A stretch of 42,392 nt of DNA from an archaeon (lineage in GTDB: Archaea; AGJL01; Methanococci; Methanococcales; Methanocaldococcaceae). The notes under the pieces were generated by a model, which ran no database searches, was not told the origin of the DNA, and was given only the letters and a program-made list of their open reading frames with translations. Positions within the stretch are counted from its first letter, which is position 1, and every line of letters begins with the position of its first letter. The position numbers and the translations under genes are program-made. This document shows, piece after piece, positions 35,672 to 42,392 of this stretch. The stretch covers positions 1 through 42,392 of the forward strand of contig JAJRSC010000018.1 of the NCBI GenBank assembly GCA_024278985.1, written 5' to 3'.

Positions 35672-36048
35672 ATATATCCCTCCTAAAATTAATTTAGTTA
35701 AAATAAATACAACAAGGTTATATTTTTAGTTTGTTATCATATAACTGACTGTGTAATTTTGATGATTTATTCTTTATTTGCTAAATAAATGAATTATAAA
35801 TAATAACTTAAACAATAAATACGTACTTTTATTAATAGTCTAAAAATTCCAATGAAAATATAAATTATACTAAAATCTTATAATTGTTAATTTTATCCAT
35901 AACATAAAATGGTCTAAAACTTAAAAAAGTAATTATATTGTATTTTGCTCAAAAAAGACCCTTTAAATTGTATTTTCCATAATTTACATATAAATTGTGC
36001 ATACCTTACAAATAAATAATTGGAATAATTAAATATATTTATTTTTTA
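35672..36048. other. 377-bp AT-rich spacer upstream of enolase
   Basis: No gene, tRNA or GC-rich RNA is visible. It should contain the enolase promoter at its left end and the 3' end of the DUF2111-like transcript at its right end. A short motif ATTGTATTTT occurs twice (in the 35930-35980 region) without clear meaning. Confidence 0.5.
35718..35727 (-). promoter_or_regulatory. Possible TATA box of enolase
   Basis: AAAAATATAA on the minus strand lies about 50 bp before the enolase ATG, allowing a leader of about 27 nt with the GGAGGG ribosome binding site. In DNA this AT-rich the match is weak evidence. Confidence 0.35.
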
Positions 36049-36435
36049 TTATTTTGGATAGGCATCTTCTGGGAGGAATTTATATAATTCTGGTCTTCTT
36101 GATAATGTTAATATATCATCAAATATTCCTGCAGTAATATCAACAACTCCAACAGCTCCAACTATATTATCATTTTCTACTATTGGAGTAACTATAACTG
36201 GAAGTCCCTTATATGGACCATCAATAGGTGTAGCTTTTATAGTTTTTCCTAACATAATTGCCAATTTTAAAACATATCCCTCATAATTAGTATCAACAAC
36301 TTTTCCCTTCTCTATTCTAACACCAGGCTTATTTTTACTTCTTATACTTACAGGTAGCTTATTTACTAAAACATGTATCGCCTTTGCTATGGGTATTAAA
36401 TCTTCAGCTGTTGAATCTTCAGATATTCTTATCAT
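36049..36435 (-). CDS. DUF2111-like conserved protein
   Basis: 128 residues, soluble, without a signal peptide. Features are an N-terminal helix (STAEDLIPIAKAIHVLVNKLP), GVRIEKGKVVDTNYEGYVL, and a PAS/GAF-like ending (GLPVIVTPIVENDNIVGAVGVVDITAGIFDDI). It resembles the methanogen family DUF2111, whose function is unknown; the ending suggests a small-molecule sensor. I chose ATG 36435 because GGTGA ends five bases before it; the GTG at 36444 lies within that site. Confidence 0.7.
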   Translation of the reverse strand: MIRISEDSTAEDLIPIAKAIHVLVNKLPVSIRSKNKPGVRIEKGKVVDTNYEGYVLKLAIMLGKTIKATPIDGPYKGLPVIVTPIVENDNIVGAVGVVDITAGIFDDILTLSRRPELYKFLPEDAYPK

Positions 36436-36498
36436 AAATTTCACCTACTAATATAATTATAATATTTTATATTATAAAATAATTATTTTATTAAAATT

Positions 36499-36732
36499 AT
36501 GAAACTAAAAGATATTATAAATAAAATCTTTTGGCATCCTGATTATAATAAGGAAGATTATGAAATTATTATTTTACATAGAGGTGGTAAAGATAATAAA
36601 AAATCCATAAATTTAGAAGATATCAAATTAGAGGGTAATTTTATAATATATTATGATTCCTATATCCCCCTCCATAGAGTTTTAGCAATAAGAAATAAAA
36701 AAACAGGAGAGTTAATATATTCTAAATATTAA
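36499..36732 (+). CDS. DUF504/UPF0248 family protein
   Basis: 77 residues matching the small archaeal UPF0248 family: [28 protein letters not shown] at the N-terminus (seen as IFWHP and IILHRGG) and [15 protein letters not shown] near the C-terminus. The two HR-containing loops suggest RNA or nucleotide contact, and the function is unknown. No ribosome binding site precedes the ATG; the preceding 40 bases are nearly pure A/T, so the mRNA may be leaderless. The stop codon overlaps that of rtcB on the other strand. Confidence 0.85.
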   Translation: MKLKDIINKIFWHPDYNKEDYEIIILHRGGKDNKKSINLEDIKLEGNFIIYYDSYIPLHRVLAIRNKKTGELIYSKY

Positions 36733-39269
36733 CCTTTAATAACTCCTAATGGTCTCATTCTTACGACTTTTTTAGAGATTCCTGCTTTATGAGCTGTATC
36801 AGCCACTAAATCAACACTTTTATAAGCATCTGGAGCTTCTTCTGCTAAAACTGCCTTAGAATCACTCATTACAATAATACCCTCACTTTCTAATTTTCTT
36901 TTAATTTCTTTACCTTTCCAGATTTTTAGAGCTTTGGCTCTACTTAACTTTCTACCTGCTCCATGAGCAGTTGAACCAAATGTTTCCATCATCGCCTTCT
37001 CTGTTCCAGCCATTATATAAGAAGCTGTTCCCATATCTCCTGGTAAAATAACTGGCTGACCTACATCTCTGTATAGTTTAGGAATTGCTTCATGATTATA
37101 AAATGCTCTTGTAGCTCCTTTTCTATGAACAACAACCTTAACCTTTCTTTTATCTATTTTATGTTCCTCTTTTTTTGCTATGTTATGGGCCACATCATAA
37201 AGTATATACATCTCCATATCTTCTGCATATCTATTAAATACATCTTCAAAACTTTCTCTAACCCAGTGAGTAATCATCTGTCTATTTGCCCATGCATAGT
37301 TTGCTGCTGCACACATAGCTTTATAATAACTTTGCCCTTCTTCAGATTCAAATGGAGCACATGCTAACTGTCTGTCAGGAATTGATATACCATATCTTTT
37401 ATATGCCTTCTCTAAGATTCTTAAGTAGTCAGTACAGACTTGATGACCTAAACCTCTTGACCCACAATGTACCATAACTACTACTTGATTTTTCTCTAAA
37501 CCATAAACTTCTGCTATTTCTCTATCATAAATTTCTTGTATATATTGAACTTCTAAGAAGTGATTTCCACTTCCTAAACTTCCTAACTGAACTCTACCCC
37601 TTTCTTTTGCTTTATCAGAAACATAAGAAGAATCTGCATCTTTCATACATCCATTTTCTTCTATAAACTCTAAATCTTCTTTCCAACCATAACCTTCTCT
37701 AACAGCCCATCTAACACCTTCTTCTAATACTTCATCCATTACACTCTTACTAAATTTAAGAATTCCCTTACTACCTAAACCTGATGGAACATTTTTAAAT
37801 AATGTTTTAATCAACTCCTTAATTTTTGGTTGTACTTCATCTTTTGTAAGATTTGTTTTTATAACTCTAACTCCACAGTTATGGACAACTATACCATTAG
37901 CTATAAAATTATGCTCCTCTTTAATAACTCCAATATCATATAACTCATCATTGTAAGGAATAGTTTTTATTTCTTTAATTTCATCTAAAACAAATCCTCC
38001 TATTAAACCATATTTTTTTATAAACTCTGTAAGATTTCCTTTATGTTTTCTTTTTAAATATTCACAAAGTAATAAACCAAAAATCTTTTTTTTCTTATTG
38101 TACTCAAAGTTTATTTTTCTTAAAAATTCTAATTTATCATTATCCATATCTATAATTAATTTATCTTTATAAATCTTACAATTTATTTCAAACTCAGATA
38201 ATAAAATTTTTATGTCTTTTAAAAATTCATTTATTGGAATTTTTATGAATATGAAAGTGTTTATTTCTCCAATAGCACCAAACAATCCAGATAAGAAATT
38301 TCTCTTAATCCATTTTGGGGCTTCTTTAATCCAGTCAGGAATTTGATTTATATTTTCAAATCCCAATTTGTTAATAAATTGTATAAATGCCTCTGAACTT
38401 ATTATAATATACTTATCTTTTTCTAATATATCAACTCTTAACTTCTTTAAATCATTTTTAATATTTTTTAAAGTTTCTTTATCTCCAAATATTAACAGCT
38501 TATTATCTTCACATTTTCCATTTCCAAATATATAACCCAACAATCTTGCAACTGTTCCTATATATTTACTATCCATTTTAAATGGTATTAAATTTTTATT
38601 TTTTAAGTATTCTACAAAGTTTGGATTTATATCATCTTTATTTAGTATTATTTTGTTGGATGGTTTTATATACTCTACACCATCATAAGGATACACAACT
38701 ATTAACTCACCTTTTTTTAATAATTTCATTGGTTTATAACCCTCAACTGTTAAAATTGGATGGTCTTCACTACCTTTTAAAATTCTACCAGATTTAGTTA
38801 TTATTTTTATTATAACTTTTCCATTCTCTTTTCTTTCTGAAACAAATAATATTCTTGAACTTTTTTCTCCTTCATTTTTATTATATATTTTTATATTTAA
38901 ATTTATATTTTCTTTTAAATCCTTTATTTTGATAAAATAACCATCTTCAGTTAAAATCTTAGTATCTGGAGTAAGACAGTTAATATCAAAACCAACTCCT
39001 CCAGGGCTTATGACTCCATCTTTTTGGTCAAATGCTGCAACTCCTCCAATAGGAAAACCATAACCATAATGAACATCTGGCATGGCTATAGAATACTTAT
39101 ATATTCCAGGTAGGCATGCAACATTAGCAATTTGTTCTAAAACCTCTGGCTCTAATTCATCCAATAATATCTCATTTAAATAAATTCTTCCAGGAACTCT
39201 CATACAGTCCTTATAATCCTTTGGAAGTTCCCAAACTACATCATCAATTCTTTTTAATATCTCTTTCAT
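36729..39269 (-). CDS. rtcB: RNA-splicing ligase RtcB containing an intein
   Basis: RtcB joins 2',3'-cyclic phosphate and 5'-OH ends of split tRNA exons and other RNAs using Mn2+ and GTP. The 846-residue precursor consists of an N-extein (1-97), an intein (98-464) and a C-extein (465-846); the spliced protein is 479 residues, the normal size. Metal-site motif VGFDIN|CGVR spans the splice junction: the conserved metal-binding Cys is C-extein residue 1. Other conserved parts are [52 protein letters not shown] and GSTAHGAGR with the guanylated His. It follows GGGATAAATT before ATG. Confidence 0.97.
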   Translation of the reverse strand: MKEILKRIDDVVWELPKDYKDCMRVPGRIYLNEILLDELEPEVLEQIANVACLPGIYKYSIAMPDVHYGYGFPIGGVAAFDQKDGVISPGGVGFDINCLTPDTKILTEDGYFIKIKDLKENINLNIKIYNKNEGEKSSRILFVSERKENGKVIIKIITKSGRILKGSEDHPILTVEGYKPMKLLKKGELIVVYPYDGVEYIKPSNKIILNKDDINPNFVEYLKNKNLIPFKMDSKYIGTVARLLGYIFGNGKCEDNKLLIFGDKETLKNIKNDLKKLRVDILEKDKYIIISSEAFIQFINKLGFENINQIPDWIKEAPKWIKRNFLSGLFGAIGEINTFIFIKIPINEFLKDIKILLSEFEINCKIYKDKLIIDMDNDKLEFLRKINFEYNKKKKIFGLLLCEYLKRKHKGNLTEFIKKYGLIGGFVLDEIKEIKTIPYNDELYDIGVIKEEHNFIANGIVVHNCGVRVIKTNLTKDEVQPKIKELIKTLFKNVPSGLGSKGILKFSKSVMDEVLEEGVRWAVREGYGWKEDLEFIEENGCMKDADSSYVSDKAKERGRVQLGSLGSGNHFLEVQYIQEIYDREIAEVYGLEKNQVVVMVHCGSRGLGHQVCTDYLRILEKAYKRYGISIPDRQLACAPFESEEGQSYYKAMCAAANYAWANRQMITHWVRESFEDVFNRYAEDMEMYILYDVAHNIAKKEEHKIDKRKVKVVVHRKGATRAFYNHEAIPKLYRDVGQPVILPGDMGTASYIMAGTEKAMMETFGSTAHGAGRKLSRAKALKIWKGKEIKRKLESEGIIVMSDSKAVLAEEAPDAYKSVDLVADTAHKAGISKKVVRMRPLGVIKG
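37878..38978 (-). mobile_element. RtcB intein with degenerate LAGLIDADG endonuclease
   Basis: 367-residue intein. It starts with Cys ([10 protein letters not shown], block A) and contains a block [10 protein letters not shown] with the conserved His. It ends with ...[13 protein letters not shown], followed by Cys+1, so all splicing nucleophiles and the penultimate His-Asn pair are present. The endonuclease core has two LAGLIDADG-like helices, LLGYIFGNG and LSGLFGAIG, but both catalytic acids are replaced (Asn153 and Ile236 in intein numbering). It should splice but not cut DNA. M. jannaschii RtcB is also known to carry an intein. Confidence 0.92.
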
Positions 39270-39323
39270 AATTTATCCCTCAAATATGTTTTAATTATTT
39301 TATTAATTAATAAAAAATAATTT

Positions 39324-39469
39324 AAGTAGGAATATAAAATTTTACCACTATTTACTTATCAAAAAATAATTAACTAAACTAATTCTAATAACTATTTATC
39401 AATTTACCTCATAACTTTTTAACTAAATTTATATACTACAAAAAATTTAATTATATGAAGTAGGAATAT
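39324..39469. repeat. 12-bp direct repeat in the rtcB-pan divergent region
   Basis: AAGTAGGAATAT occurs at 39324-39335 and 39458-39469 in the 227-bp gap between the divergent rtcB and pan genes. Each copy lies near the expected transcription start of one gene, so it could be a regulator site shared by both. The copies include GG, making chance less likely than for pure A/T repeats. Confidence 0.4.
39428..39436 (+). promoter_or_regulatory. TATA box of pan
   Basis: TTTATATAC is a near-consensus archaeal TATA box preceded by AACTAAA. It lies 61 bp before the pan ATG and predicts a start near 39457 and a ~40-nt leader carrying AAGGTGAT. Confidence 0.6.
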
Positions 39470-39496
39470 TATATACATTATTAAGGTGATACTTAT

Positions 39497-40801
39497 ATGG
39501 TTTTTGAGGAATTTTTTATTTCATTAGGAAATAAATATAAAAAAGATAAAGAAGAATTTAAAGAATTTGATGAAATTAAAGAGTTAGAAGAAATTAAAAA
39601 AGATGAAAATGAAAAAGAAACAATTGAAAATTTAGATAAAGATGCAAAAATTGCAGAATTAGAGGCTAAGATTTTAAGATTGGAGATGGAGAAGAAAAAC
39701 TTAGAAAAAGAAAATTTCCAATTAATTAAAGAAAATGAAATTTTAAGAAGAGAATTAGATAGAGTAGGAATGCCTCCATTGATTGTTGGGACAGTTGTTG
39801 AAAGAGTTGGAGATAGAAAGGCAGTTGTTAAGAGTTCAACTGGACCAAGTTTTTTAGTAACTATATCTCACTTTGTAAATCCCGATGATATAACTCCTGG
39901 TAAAAGAGTATGTTTAAATCAGCAATCATTATCAATAGTTGATACTCTTCCAGAAACAAAAGATTACAGAGCCAGAGCTATGGAGGTTGAAGAGAGACCT
40001 AATGTTAGATATGAAGATATTGGAGGTTTAGAAAGACAAATTCAGGAAGTTAGAGAAGTTGTAGAACTTCCTTTAAAGCATCCTGAACTATTTGAAAAGG
40101 TAGGAATTGAACCACCAAAAGGTATTTTACTTTATGGACCTCCAGGAACAGGGAAAACATTGTTAGCTAAAGCTGTTGCAAGAGAAACAAATGCTACATT
40201 TATAAGAGTTGTAGGTTCTGAATTGGTTAAAAAATTTATTGGTGAAGGTGCAAGTTTAGTTAAAGATATATTTAAATTAGCCAAAGAAAAGGCACCTTCT
40301 ATAATATTTATTGATGAGATTGATGCAATAGCTGCTAAAAGGACAGAGGCATTAACTGGGGGAGATAGAGAGGTTCAAAGAACATTAATGCAACTCTTAG
40401 CAGAGATGGATGGATTCGACCCAAGAGGAGATGTTAAAATAATAGCTGCAACTAATAGATTAGATATATTAGACCCAGCAATATTAAGACCTGGAAGATT
40501 TGACAGAATTATAGAAGTTCCTCCACCAGATGAGAGAGGAAGATTAGAAATTCTAAAAATTCATACAAGAAAAATGAACTTAGCTGATGATGTTGATTTA
40601 TCTGAAATTGCAAGAATGACAGAGGGATGTGTTGGGGCAGATTTAAAAGCAATATGTACAGAGGCAGGAATGAATGCAATAAGAGAGCTAAGGGATAAAG
40701 TAACTATGGAAGATTTCTTAAAAGCAGTATTTAAAGTTATGGAAAAGAAGAGATGGAGAAAAAGAGAAGAACCAAAACATTTGGAAGTTTTATACAGATA
40801 A
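39497..40801 (+). CDS. pan: Proteasome-activating nucleotidase PAN
   Basis: Hexameric AAA+ unfoldase that feeds proteins to the 20S proteasome, 434 residues. The N-terminal ~90 residues are a charged coiled coil ([20 protein letters not shown] in part), then an OB domain ([23 protein letters not shown]). The AAA module follows, with Walker A GPPGTGKT (214-221), Walker [13 protein letters not shown], sensor [21 protein letters not shown] and Arg fingers. The C-terminal LYR is an HbYX motif that opens the proteasome gate. The ATG follows AAGGTGATACTT. The stop overlaps purS by 12 bp on the other strand. Confidence 0.97.
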   Translation: MVFEEFFISLGNKYKKDKEEFKEFDEIKELEEIKKDENEKETIENLDKDAKIAELEAKILRLEMEKKNLEKENFQLIKENEILRRELDRVGMPPLIVGTVVERVGDRKAVVKSSTGPSFLVTISHFVNPDDITPGKRVCLNQQSLSIVDTLPETKDYRARAMEVEERPNVRYEDIGGLERQIQEVREVVELPLKHPELFEKVGIEPPKGILLYGPPGTGKTLLAKAVARETNATFIRVVGSELVKKFIGEGASLVKDIFKLAKEKAPSIIFIDEIDAIAAKRTEALTGGDREVQRTLMQLLAEMDGFDPRGDVKIIAATNRLDILDPAILRPGRFDRIIEVPPPDERGRLEILKIHTRKMNLADDVDLSEIARMTEGCVGADLKAICTEAGMNAIRELRDKVTMEDFLKAVFKVMEKKRWRKREEPKHLEVLYR

Positions 40802-41044
40802 CTTTTCTATTTTTATTTCATAGTTGTGTATAACAGGATTTGCTAAAAGTTTCTCACACATTTCTTTAACTCTCTCTCTTGCTTTTTCTTCATTTTCAGC
40901 ATCTAATACTATATCTAACATTTTATAACTATCAACTTCTTTAACCTCTTTAAAACCTAAGAAATTTAAAGCCTGTTTTATGGTTCTACCTTCTGGGTCT
41001 AACAAACCTTTTTTTAGTTTTATTATTACTGTTGCTTTATACAT
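40790..41044 (-). CDS. purS: Phosphoribosylformylglycinamidine synthase subunit PurS
   Basis: 84-residue small subunit that bridges PurL and PurQ in FGAM synthesis. Typical sequence is [30 protein letters not shown] (seen as [13 protein letters not shown] and [10 protein letters not shown]) and [21 protein letters not shown]. It overlaps the end of purC by 8 bp and is co-transcribed with it. Confidence 0.94.
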   Translation of the reverse strand: MYKATVIIKLKKGLLDPEGRTIKQALNFLGFKEVKEVDSYKMLDIVLDAENEEKARERVKEMCEKLLANPVIHNYEIKIEKLSV

Positions 41045-41753
41045 AATTATCCTCTTTTTTTATTATTCCCAACCTTCCAGCAACTATTTTATATTTTGCA
41101 ATAACATCTCCTAAATCTTTTCTAAAAACATCTTTATCTAAAATATCCCTTGTTTCCTTATCCCACAATCTCATAGTGTCAGGAGAAATTTCATCTGCTA
41201 CAACTAACCCATCCTTACATCTTCCAATTTCTATTTTAAAATCAACTAAAATAATTCCTTTCTTATCAAAGTATTTTTTTAAAATGTCATTAACTTTTAA
41301 AGCTATTTCTCTCATCTCTTTTAACTCTTCTCTTGTTGCTAAATCTAAATTTACAGCAATATCTTCATTAATCATTGGGTCTCCATATTCATCATTTTTA
41401 TAATCAAACTGAACTATTGGCTCCTTTAACTCTTGCCCCTCTTTAAAAGGATATCTTTTACATAAACTTCCAGCAGCTATATTTCTTACAATAACCTCAA
41501 TAGGAATTATTTCAACTTTTTTAGCTAATATTTTATTTGGTTCTATATATTTAATAAAATGTGTCTTAACTCCACTTTCTTCAAGGATTTTAAATAATTC
41601 AGATGAGATTAAGGCATTTAAATATCCTTTTCCTTTTTTAACATCTTTTTTTGCACCATTTCCAGCAGTTATATCATCTCTAAACTCTATTAAAACCTTA
41701 TCCTCATCATACTCATATATTGTTTTTGCTTTTCCTGAATATATTGGCTTCAT
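41037..41753 (-). CDS. purC: SAICAR synthetase PurC
   Basis: Joins CAIR and aspartate with ATP in purine synthesis, 238 residues. MKPIYSGKAKTIYEYDEDKV, FRDDITAGNGAKKD, PIEVIVRNIAAGSLCKRYPF, VDFKIEIGRCKDGLVVADEISPDTMRLWD (the last in parts: VDFKIEIGR, DEISPDTMRLWD) are family signatures. I chose ATG 41753, four bases after GTGA; a TTG/GTG-type upstream extension would overlap that site. purC-purS form one operon, and the defective purA lies elsewhere in this window. Confidence 0.95.
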   Translation of the reverse strand: MKPIYSGKAKTIYEYDEDKVLIEFRDDITAGNGAKKDVKKGKGYLNALISSELFKILEESGVKTHFIKYIEPNKILAKKVEIIPIEVIVRNIAAGSLCKRYPFKEGQELKEPIVQFDYKNDEYGDPMINEDIAVNLDLATREELKEMREIALKVNDILKKYFDKKGIILVDFKIEIGRCKDGLVVADEISPDTMRLWDKETRDILDKDVFRKDLGDVIAKYKIVAGRLGIIKKEDNYV

Positions 41754-41798
41754 ATCTTCACACAAAAAAATTTTTACATTAAATATCTGTTATGGTTA

Positions 41799-41808
41799 TT
41801 TATATATA
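41799..41808. promoter_or_regulatory. Shared TATATATA core between purC and the H/ACA RNA
   Basis: TTTATATATA is self-complementary at its core. On the + strand it would place transcription start near 41830, just before the RNA lower stem at 41835. On the minus strand it would start near 41778, giving purC a leader of about 25 nt. No other strong TATA box is seen in the 80-bp gap. Confidence 0.5.
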
Positions 41809-41834
41809 TCCCCTTTAATAAATAATTATAATAT

Positions 41835-41988
41835 CCCCCTAACCAGCCGAGCCCTGTTGAGGTTCCATTAGGATAACGATGATACAAGGGGCTCGAAGTT
41901 AGGGGGACATCTTTATGGGGCTCGGGCGGGCTGTATGAGAGAGATAACTCTCGATGAAAATGATTACAGCTCAGCAGAGCCCCTAACA
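41835..41988 (+). ncRNA. Two-hairpin H/ACA guide RNA (candidate)
   Basis: A GC-rich island with two H/ACA hairpins in series. Hairpin 1: lower stem CCCCCTA (41835-41841) with TAGGGGG (41900-41906), then ACA (41907-41909); pocket arms CAGCCGA (41844-41850) and UCGAAGU (41893-41899); upper stem, K-turn UGA (41858-41860)/GAUGA (41878-41882); 14 nt from upper stem to ACA. Hairpin 2: lower stem GGGGCTC (41917-41923) with GAGCCCC (41977-41983), ACA at 41986-41988; upper stem GGCUGUA/UACAGCU; K-turn UGA-GAGAG-AUAA-CUCUC-GAUGA; pocket arms GGGCG (41924-41928) and CAGCA (41972-41976). From memory of 23S rRNA, hairpin 1 fits E. coli U2504 (ACCUCGA-UG-UCGGCU) and hairpin 2 fits A-loop U2554 (GCUG-UU-CGCC). 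Confidence 0.85.
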
Positions 41989-42392
41989 TTACAAAACATA
42001 CATTTTAAATATTCAAGGTTTTTATTTGCCATAGGAACTGGATGGTCGAATGCTTGACCCCTATAATCAATTAAAAAAAGCTCTTTTTTTGCTCTAAAAG
42101 CTGATGAAAAAACAGTTTTTTTAAATAGCTCTCTGTCAATATGATGAGAGCAGGAACAGGTTATTAAAAATCTTTTTGCTAATTTTATTCCTAAATAATT
42201 TAAAGATGAATATCCTCTTAAAGCATTTTTTATATCATCCTCTGAACTTGTAAATGCTGGAGGGTCAAGGATAGAGATATCAAAGGATGTATTTTTATTT
42301 AAAAACTCTTCTAAGACAGAGAAGGCATTACCCTCTATAAATTCATATCTATCTTTAGGGATATTATTAAGTTCCATATTTTCCTCTGCCAA
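41964..42392 (-). CDS. RlmI-type rRNA large subunit methyltransferase, N-terminal part outside the window (partial)
   Basis: The 142 residues seen are the C-terminal half of a class I SAM-dependent methyltransferase of the 23S rRNA (cytosine-C5) RlmI type. EFIEGNAFSVLEEFL, FDISILDPPAFTSSEDD (the NPPY-like motif DPPAF), GYSSLNYLGIKLAKRFLITCSCSHHI (in parts: LITCSCSHH) and DYRGQAFDHPVPM are recognisable. The frame stays open to the window edge, so the start and the expected PUA/N-terminal SAM region lie beyond 42392. The last codons (NVRGSAEL) are antisense to the 3' part of hairpin 2 of the H/ACA RNA (25-bp overlap) and end where related proteins usually have a short hydrophobic strand. Confidence 0.85.
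   Translation of the reverse strand: MAEENMELNNIPKDRYEFIEGNAFSVLEEFLNKNTSFDISILDPPAFTSSEDDIKNALRGYSSLNYLGIKLAKRFLITCSCSHHIDRELFKKTVFSSAFRAKKELFLIDYRGQAFDHPVPMANKNLEYLKCMFCNVRGSAEL

Noticed and set aside
35750-35800. Box C/D sRNA suggested by TGATGA near 35758
   Set aside because: No CTGA boxes at suitable distance and no terminal stem.
41774-41989. 71-codon minus-strand reading frame over the GC-rich island
   Set aside because: Its sequence is the complement of the H/ACA hairpins; low-complexity-free but unlike any protein, no ribosome binding site, and the RNA structure explains the composition.
1-42392. tRNA or rRNA genes
   Set aside because: I looked for the GTTCGA T-loop and GC-rich cloverleaf blocks; the only GC-rich islands are the two H/ACA regions.

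Overview
This 42.4 kb window is AT-rich chromosomal DNA of a methanogenic archaeon, most likely Methanocaldococcus or a close relative in the Methanocaldococcaceae. The evidence is a fla (archaellum) operon of methanococcal type, archaeal information-processing genes (aRF1, aIF2-gamma, PAN, RPA-like proteins), an intein-bearing RtcB, methanogen-specific genes (a probable F430 ligase, cysteine desulfidase, DapL), Shine-Dalgarno sites of the GGTGA/GGAGG type, and GC-rich guide RNAs that stand out against AT-rich surroundings. Genes are packed tightly. I see no rRNA, tRNA, CRISPR array, insertion sequence or prophage.

Layout. 1-8338 (+): archaellum operon flaB(partial)-flaB-flaC-flaD-flaE-flaF-flaG-flaH-flaI-flaJ, followed by an MscS-type channel. 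9391-11502 (-): dapL and ilvE, two aminotransferases. 11635-12657 (+): purA with an in-frame stop. 12671-13998 (-): aRF1 with an H/ACA-like guide RNA directly behind its stop codon. 14074-15348 (+): hemL. 15355-19561 (-): aIF2-gamma, a NurA-like nuclease and MetRS in one operon. 19654-22685 (+): cheF, cheY, cheC and an unknown gene, the chemotaxis link to the archaellum. 22682-23835 (-): a PgpA/CobZ-like phosphatase and a TPR protein. 23997-28478 (+): cysteine desulfidase, a four-CBS-domain protein with an extra C-terminal domain, pyrI, bioB and an ApbE-like UPF0280 gene. 28475-34333 (-): HTH regulator, a 510 bp gene-free stretch with two hairpins, two RPA-like OB-fold genes, a LysE exporter, a Mur-ligase-like probable F430 synthetase, a lipoprotein-like protein and a type I signal peptidase. 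34379-39269: enolase (-), a DUF2111-like gene (-), a DUF504/UPF0248 gene (+) and rtcB with an intein (-). 39497-42392: PAN (+), purS and purC (-), a two-hairpin H/ACA guide RNA (+) and the C-terminal part of an rRNA methyltransferase gene (-).

How the genes fit together. Motility hardware (fla) and the chemotaxis adaptor set (cheF/cheY/cheC) lie about 11 kb apart. Translation and ribosome biogenesis are strongly represented: aRF1, aIF2-gamma, MetRS, RtcB, three H/ACA hairpins and an rRNA methyltransferase. From the guide pockets I predict that the two hairpins at 41835-41988 direct pseudouridylation on both sides of the 23S peptidyl-transferase centre (E. coli U2504 and A-loop U2554 equivalents).

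Three genes carry a single-site lesion: a frameshift at an A11 run in flaC, a UAA inside purA, and a lost or non-canonical start codon in the signal peptidase gene. They may be real mutations, recoding or sequence errors. The rtcB intein keeps its splicing residues but has lost the catalytic acids of its homing endonuclease.
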